A DNA stretch of 8,782 nucleotides from TMED14 sp038145075. GTDB lineage: Bacteria; Bacteroidota; Bacteroidia; Flavobacteriales; Schleiferiaceae. Below are positions 5,706 through 8,782 of this stretch, in pieces (positions within the stretch are counted from its first letter, which is position 1; the number at the start of each line of letters is the position of its first letter). A program made the position numbers and the translations under genes. The stretch spans positions 1 to 8,782 of the forward strand of contig JAYQOY010000062.1 in NCBI GenBank assembly GCA_038145075.1. Direction: 5' to 3'. Below the pieces are notes generated by a model. The model worked only from the letters and a program-made list of their open reading frames with translations, was not told where the DNA came from and did no database searches.

Positions 5706-8555
5706 ATGCCTAAGAACCCTGATATTCAGTCTATTCTCATCATCGGTAGTGGTCCCATCGTCATTGGCCAGGCCTGCGAATTCGATTATTCGGGTTCTCA
5801 AGCTTCGCGTTCTTTACGTGACGAGGGCATTGAAGTGACCTTGATCAACTCCAATCCTGCGACCATCATGACGGATGAGGTGGTGGCGGATCACATCTAC
5901 TTGTTGCCCTTGGAGGTGGCTTCCTTAGAGAAGATTTTGAGCGAGCGAAAGATTGACGCGGTTCTACCTACGATGGGTGGCCAAACGGCCTTGAATCTCT
6001 GCATCGAGGCGGACAATCAAGGGCTTTGGGAGGCGCATGGTGTAAAGATTATTGGCGTAGACATCGACGCCATCAACATCACGGAGGACCGCGAGAAGTT
6101 TAAAGAATTGATGGGCCAAATCGGCGTACCCATGGCTCCGGCCAAAACGGCGACGAGCTACCTCAAAGGCAAGGAGATTGCCCAGGAATTTGGCTTCCCC
6201 TTGTGCGTACGCGCCTCCTTTACGTTGGGCGGTAGCGGCGCCTCCTTTGTGTGGACCAAAGAAGAGTTTGACGAGGCCTTGAAGCGCGGTTTGGAAATCA
6301 GCCCCATTCACGAGGTGATGATTGACAAAGCCTTGCTCGGATGGAAAGAATTTGAGCTGGAGCTCCTGCGCGACAAGAACGACAACGTCATTATCATCTG
6401 TTCCATTGAGAACATGGATCCCATGGGCATCCACACGGGGGATTCCATTACGGTGGCTCCGGCGATGACCTTGAGCGACACGACCTACCAGAAGATGCGG
6501 GATATGGCCATCCACATGATGCGCTCCATTGGCAACTTCGCGGGAGGCTGTAACGTGCAGTTCGCCGTGAGTCCCGATGAGAAGGAGGAAATCGTGGCCA
6601 TTGAGATCAATCCACGTGTTTCGCGTTCTTCGGCACTTGCTTCCAAAGCGACCGGCTACCCCATCGCGAAGATTGCCGCCAAGTTGGCCATCGGCTACAC
6701 GCTGGACGAACTGAATAACCAAATCACCAAAACCACCACGGCCTACTTTGAGCCCACCTTGGACTATGTCATCGTGAAGATTCCTCGTTGGAACTTTGAC
6801 AAGTTTGAAGGGGCAGATCGCCGTTTGGGCCTGCAAATGAAGTCGGTAGGCGAGGTGATGGGCATCGGCCGCAGCTTCCAAGAAGCCTTGCACAAAGCCG
6901 CCCAGTCGCTGGAAATTAAACGCAACGGCTTAGGGGCAGATGGCAAAGGCCACACGGACCAAGCGACTATTTTGCACAAGCTGGAGCATGCTTCGTGGGA
7001 CCGCGTATTTGTCCTCTATGACGCCATGCAGATGGGCATTCCCTTGCGCCGTATTCACGAGATTACCAAAATCGATATGTGGTTCTTGAAGCAAATTGAG
7101 GACCTTGTGGAAACTCAACGCGCCCTTGAGAAGCACAGCCTGAGCAGCTTGCCCTTTGAGCTGCTTTTGGACGCCAAAATGAAAGGCTTCGCTGACCGCC
7201 AAATTGCGCACATGACGCGCAGCTTGGAGTCCGAAATTCACAGCAAGCGCGTGGAAATGGGTATTGAGCGCGTTTGGAAATTGGTGGATACCTGTGCGGC
7301 GGAATTCCCTGCCCAAACGCCCTACTACTATTCGACGTTTGAACTTCCCATGCAGAATGCAGCCGGGGAGACCTATGCCGAATGTGAAGTCACCGTTTCG
7401 GACAAGAAAAAGATTGTGGTCCTCGGCAGCGGCCCCAATCGTATCGGACAGGGCATTGAGTTTGACTACTCCTGCGTGCATGGCGTTTTGGCCGCCAAGG
7501 AGAGCGGCTACGAGACCATCATGATCAACTGCAACCCAGAGACGGTTTCTACCGACTTCGACACGGCGGACAAGCTCTACTTTGAGCCCGTTTTCTGGGA
7601 GCACATCTACGACATCATCCGCAACGAAAAGCCCGAAGGCGTCATCGTACAACTCGGCGGTCAAACTGCCTTGAAGCTGGCCGAAAAGCTGGACCGCTTT
7701 GGCATCAAAATCATGGGCACCAGCTACGAAAGCCTGGACCTTGCGGAAGACCGCGGACGCTTCTCCACTTTGTTGCAGGAGTACAACATTCCCTACCCCC
7801 GATTTGACGTCATCACGCATGCGGACGAGGCACGCGCGGTGGCCGCCAAATTGGGCTATCCCATACTAGTTCGCCCCTCTTACGTATTGGGTGGGCAGGG
7901 CATGAAAATCGTTATCAACGACGAGGAATTGGAAACCCACGTGGTTGAGCTCTTCAAAGACTTCCCCGGCAACCGCGTGTTGCTGGACCACTATTTGGAA
8001 GGTGCCATCGAAGCGGAAGCGGATGCTATCTGCGACGGTGAAGACGTCTACATTATCGGCATCATGGAGCACATCGAGCCCTGTGGTGTGCATTCCGGCG
8101 ACTCTAATGCCACTTTGCCACCCTTCAACTTGGGCGAATTGGTGATGCAACAGATCATCGACCATACGAATACCATCGCACGCGCACTGGGTACCGTGGG
8201 TCTCATCAACATTCAGTTTGCGGTGAAAAACGACACGGTCTACATCATTGAGGCGAATCCGCGCGCATCGCGTACTGTTCCCTTCATCTGTAAGGCCTAC
8301 AAGGAGCCCTACGTGAATGCAGCGGCCAAGGTTATGATCGGCGCCAATAAGGTTAAGGATTTCAGCTTCAATCCCCAGCTCAAGGGGTGGGCGATCAAGG
8401 TTCCCGTCTTCAGCTTCAATAAGTTCCCGAACGTCAATAAAACGCTCGGTCCCCAAATGAAGTCTACGGGTGAAGCCATTCACTTTATTGACAACCTCCG
8501 CGACCCCTTGTTCCGAAAACTCTACTCCGAGCGGAACTTCTACCTTTCGAAGTAA
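5706..8555 (+). CDS. carB: Carbamoyl phosphate synthetase large subunit without the C-terminal allosteric domain
   Basis: CarB makes carbamoyl phosphate from bicarbonate, two ATP and ammonia delivered by the glutaminase subunit CarA, for arginine and pyrimidine synthesis. The 949 residues contain two homologous halves. The first starts with ILIIGSGPIVIGQACEFDYS (10-29) and has the metal/ATP site EINPRVSR (300-307, equivalent to E. coli Glu299, Asn301, Arg303). A helical oligomerisation region spans about 405-555. The second half starts with IVVLGSGPNRIGQGIEFDYS (about 569-588) and has EANPRASR (849-856, equivalent to E. coli Glu841, Asn843, Arg845). Both halves carry MGGQTALN or LGGQTALK and NPxT or NPET motifs, so both ATP-grasp units look active. 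The protein ends at LYSERNFYLSK, matching roughly E. coli residue 941, so the MGS-like domain (to 1073) that binds UMP, IMP and ornithine is absent. About 950 residues is, as I recall, common in Flavobacteriia. carA is not in the window. Confidence 0.98.
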   Translation: MPKNPDIQSILIIGSGPIVIGQACEFDYSGSQASRSLRDEGIEVTLINSNPATIMTDEVVADHIYLLPLEVASLEKILSERKIDAVLPTMGGQTALNLCIEADNQGLWEAHGVKIIGVDIDAINITEDREKFKELMGQIGVPMAPAKTATSYLKGKEIAQEFGFPLCVRASFTLGGSGASFVWTKEEFDEALKRGLEISPIHEVMIDKALLGWKEFELELLRDKNDNVIIICSIENMDPMGIHTGDSITVAPAMTLSDTTYQKMRDMAIHMMRSIGNFAGGCNVQFAVSPDEKEEIVAIEINPRVSRSSALASKATGYPIAKIAAKLAIGYTLDELNNQITKTTTAYFEPTLDYVIVKIPRWNFDKFEGADRRLGLQMKSVGEVMGIGRSFQEALHKAAQSLEIKRNGLGADGKGHTDQATILHKLEHASWDRVFVLYDAMQMGIPLRRIHEITKIDMWFLKQIEDLVETQRALEKHSLSSLPFELLLDAKMKGFADRQIAHMTRSLESEIHSKRVEMGIERVWKLVDTCAAEFPAQTPYYYSTFELPMQNAAGETYAECEVTVSDKKKIVVLGSGPNRIGQGIEFDYSCVHGVLAAKESGYETIMINCNPETVSTDFDTADKLYFEPVFWEHIYDIIRNEKPEGVIVQLGGQTALKLAEKLDRFGIKIMGTSYESLDLAEDRGRFSTLLQEYNIPYPRFDVITHADEARAVAAKLGYPILVRPSYVLGGQGMKIVINDEELETHVVELFKDFPGNRVLLDHYLEGAIEAEADAICDGEDVYIIGIMEHIEPCGVHSGDSNATLPPFNLGELVMQQIIDHTNTIARALGTVGLINIQFAVKNDTVYIIEANPRASRTVPFICKAYKEPYVNAAAKVMIGANKVKDFSFNPQLKGWAIKVPVFSFNKFPNVNKTLGPQMKSTGEAIHFIDNLRDPLFRKLYSERNFYLSK

Positions 8556-8576
8556 GCCTGCGCGCAAATTAGCTAG

Positions 8577-8643
8577 GTAGCTAGAGAGCACGTGCTACGC
8601 ACTGTAGCTAGAGAGCACGTGCTACGCACTGTAGCTAGAGAGC
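8577..8643. repeat. 27-bp tandem repeat, about 2.5 copies, with internal palindromes
   Basis: Two identical 27-bp units occupy 8577-8603 and 8604-8630, and a third copy begins at 8631 and matches for 13 bases. Each unit begins GTAGCTAGAGAGC and continues ACGTGCTACGCACT. Inside is the perfect 10-bp palindrome AGCACGTGCT (8587-8596 in copy one). A competing hairpin crosses the unit boundary: GCTAC (8594-8598), loop GCACT, GTAGC (8604-8608). Exact identity of the two copies suggests a recent duplication or active homogenisation. I do not recognise the family. Confidence 0.9.
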
Positions 8644-8652
8644 TAGAGAGCT
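8634..8652. repeat. Short 8-bp-period repeat GCTAGAGA
   Basis: GCTAGAGA occurs twice in tandem (8634-8641, 8642-8649), followed by GCT. It overlaps the end of the 27-bp array and shares its GCTAGAGA core. In inverted orientation it resembles the CTAGCCCT repeat at the right edge. Confidence 0.7.
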
Positions 8653-8654
8653 TT

Positions 8655-8675
8655 GGCTTCGCCCTGAAGCCTTTT
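8655..8675 (+). terminator. Possible terminator for carB
   Basis: GGCTTC (8655-8660) pairs perfectly with GAAGCC (8666-8671) around the loop GCCCT, followed by TTTTC. The stem is only 6 bp and the T run only four, so it is a modest terminator, placed 100 bp after the carB stop. On the other strand the arm is followed by AAAGC, so it is not bidirectional. Confidence 0.45.
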
Positions 8676-8691
8676 CGCTTAAACGCTTAAT
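8676..8691. repeat. Short 8-bp-period repeat CGCTTAA(A/T)
   Basis: CGCTTAAA (8676-8683) is followed directly by CGCTTAAT (8684-8691), and a related CCTTAAAC appears at 8701-8708. It is a minor repeat but shares the 8-bp spacing of its two neighbours. Confidence 0.5.
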
Positions 8692-8760
8692 CTCTTTTAC
8701 CCTTAAACTGTGGTGTGGACCTTCGCCGCGCGCTGGGACTTTCCGTTGTTTTGCCAAGCT

Positions 8761-8782
8761 CTAGCCCTCTAGCCCTCTAGCC
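8761..8782. repeat. 8-bp tandem repeat CTAGCCCT, at least 2.75 copies, cut by window edge
   Basis: CTAGCCCT at 8761-8768 and 8769-8776, then CTAGCC to the end of the window. On the minus strand it reads GGCTAGAG, closely related to the GCTAGAGA repeat at 8634-8652. The array probably continues to the right. Confidence 0.85.

Noticed and set aside
5964..8591. Long minus-strand open frames opposite carB (5964-6893, 6930-7820, 7866-8591)
   Set aside because: They lie opposite a strongly conserved coding sequence, have no recognisable domains and are rich in H, V and G. They arise from the codon bias of carB.
8577..8643. CRISPR array
   Set aside because: The units are directly abutting with no unique spacers, there are only about 2.5 copies, and no cas genes are present.
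8556..8782. Detached or frameshifted allosteric domain of CarB
   Set aside because: The sequence after the stop is repetitive and non-coding in all frames I read; no MGS-like motif is present.

Overview
The window looks like a piece of a Bacteroidota chromosome, most likely from the Flavobacteriia or Flavobacteriales. Four things point there. The L34 protein has the 52-residue form with a short tail after LTVS. CarB is about 950 residues and has no allosteric domain. A DivIC/FtsB-family gene runs directly into a two-gene methylmalonyl-CoA mutase. Two matches to the Bacteroidetes -7 promoter element TAnnTTTG lie in the only divergent intergenic gap. The DNA is fairly GC-rich by eye, which is high for this class. 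I cannot name a genus.

Positions 1-5375 hold six tightly packed minus-strand genes, read from right to left: a short-chain dehydrogenase/reductase, a 2-oxoglutarate/Fe(II) oxygenase, an MsbA-like ABC exporter, a DivIC/FtsB-family division protein, mutA and mutB. mutB runs off the left edge. Junctions are ATGA (dehydrogenase to oxygenase), TAATG (oxygenase to exporter), a 36-bp gap with a hairpin (exporter to divIC), an 8-bp overlap (divIC to mutA) and ATGA (mutA to mutB). One operon or two overlapping ones is the natural reading. The mutase interconverts succinyl-CoA and methylmalonyl-CoA. The first three genes could form a modify-and-export set, but no substrate can be read from the sequence.

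Positions 5376-5443 are a compact divergent promoter region. To its right, on the plus strand, is rpmH (ribosomal protein L34), too short for a 60-residue ORF cutoff, followed by a very clear intrinsic terminator. Then comes carB (5706-8555), the large subunit of carbamoyl phosphate synthetase, which feeds arginine and pyrimidine synthesis. It has both ATP-grasp halves but stops where the regulatory domain would begin.

Positions 8556-8782 contain no gene. They hold an unusual repeat cluster: a 27-bp tandem repeat with nested palindromes, three separate repeats with an 8-bp period, CTAG-rich inverted flanks and a small hairpin that may end carB transcription. This cluster, which continues beyond the right edge, is the least explained part of the window. 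The other notable points are the shortened MutA and MutB. I saw no defence system, phage, transposase, CRISPR array, tRNA or rRNA.
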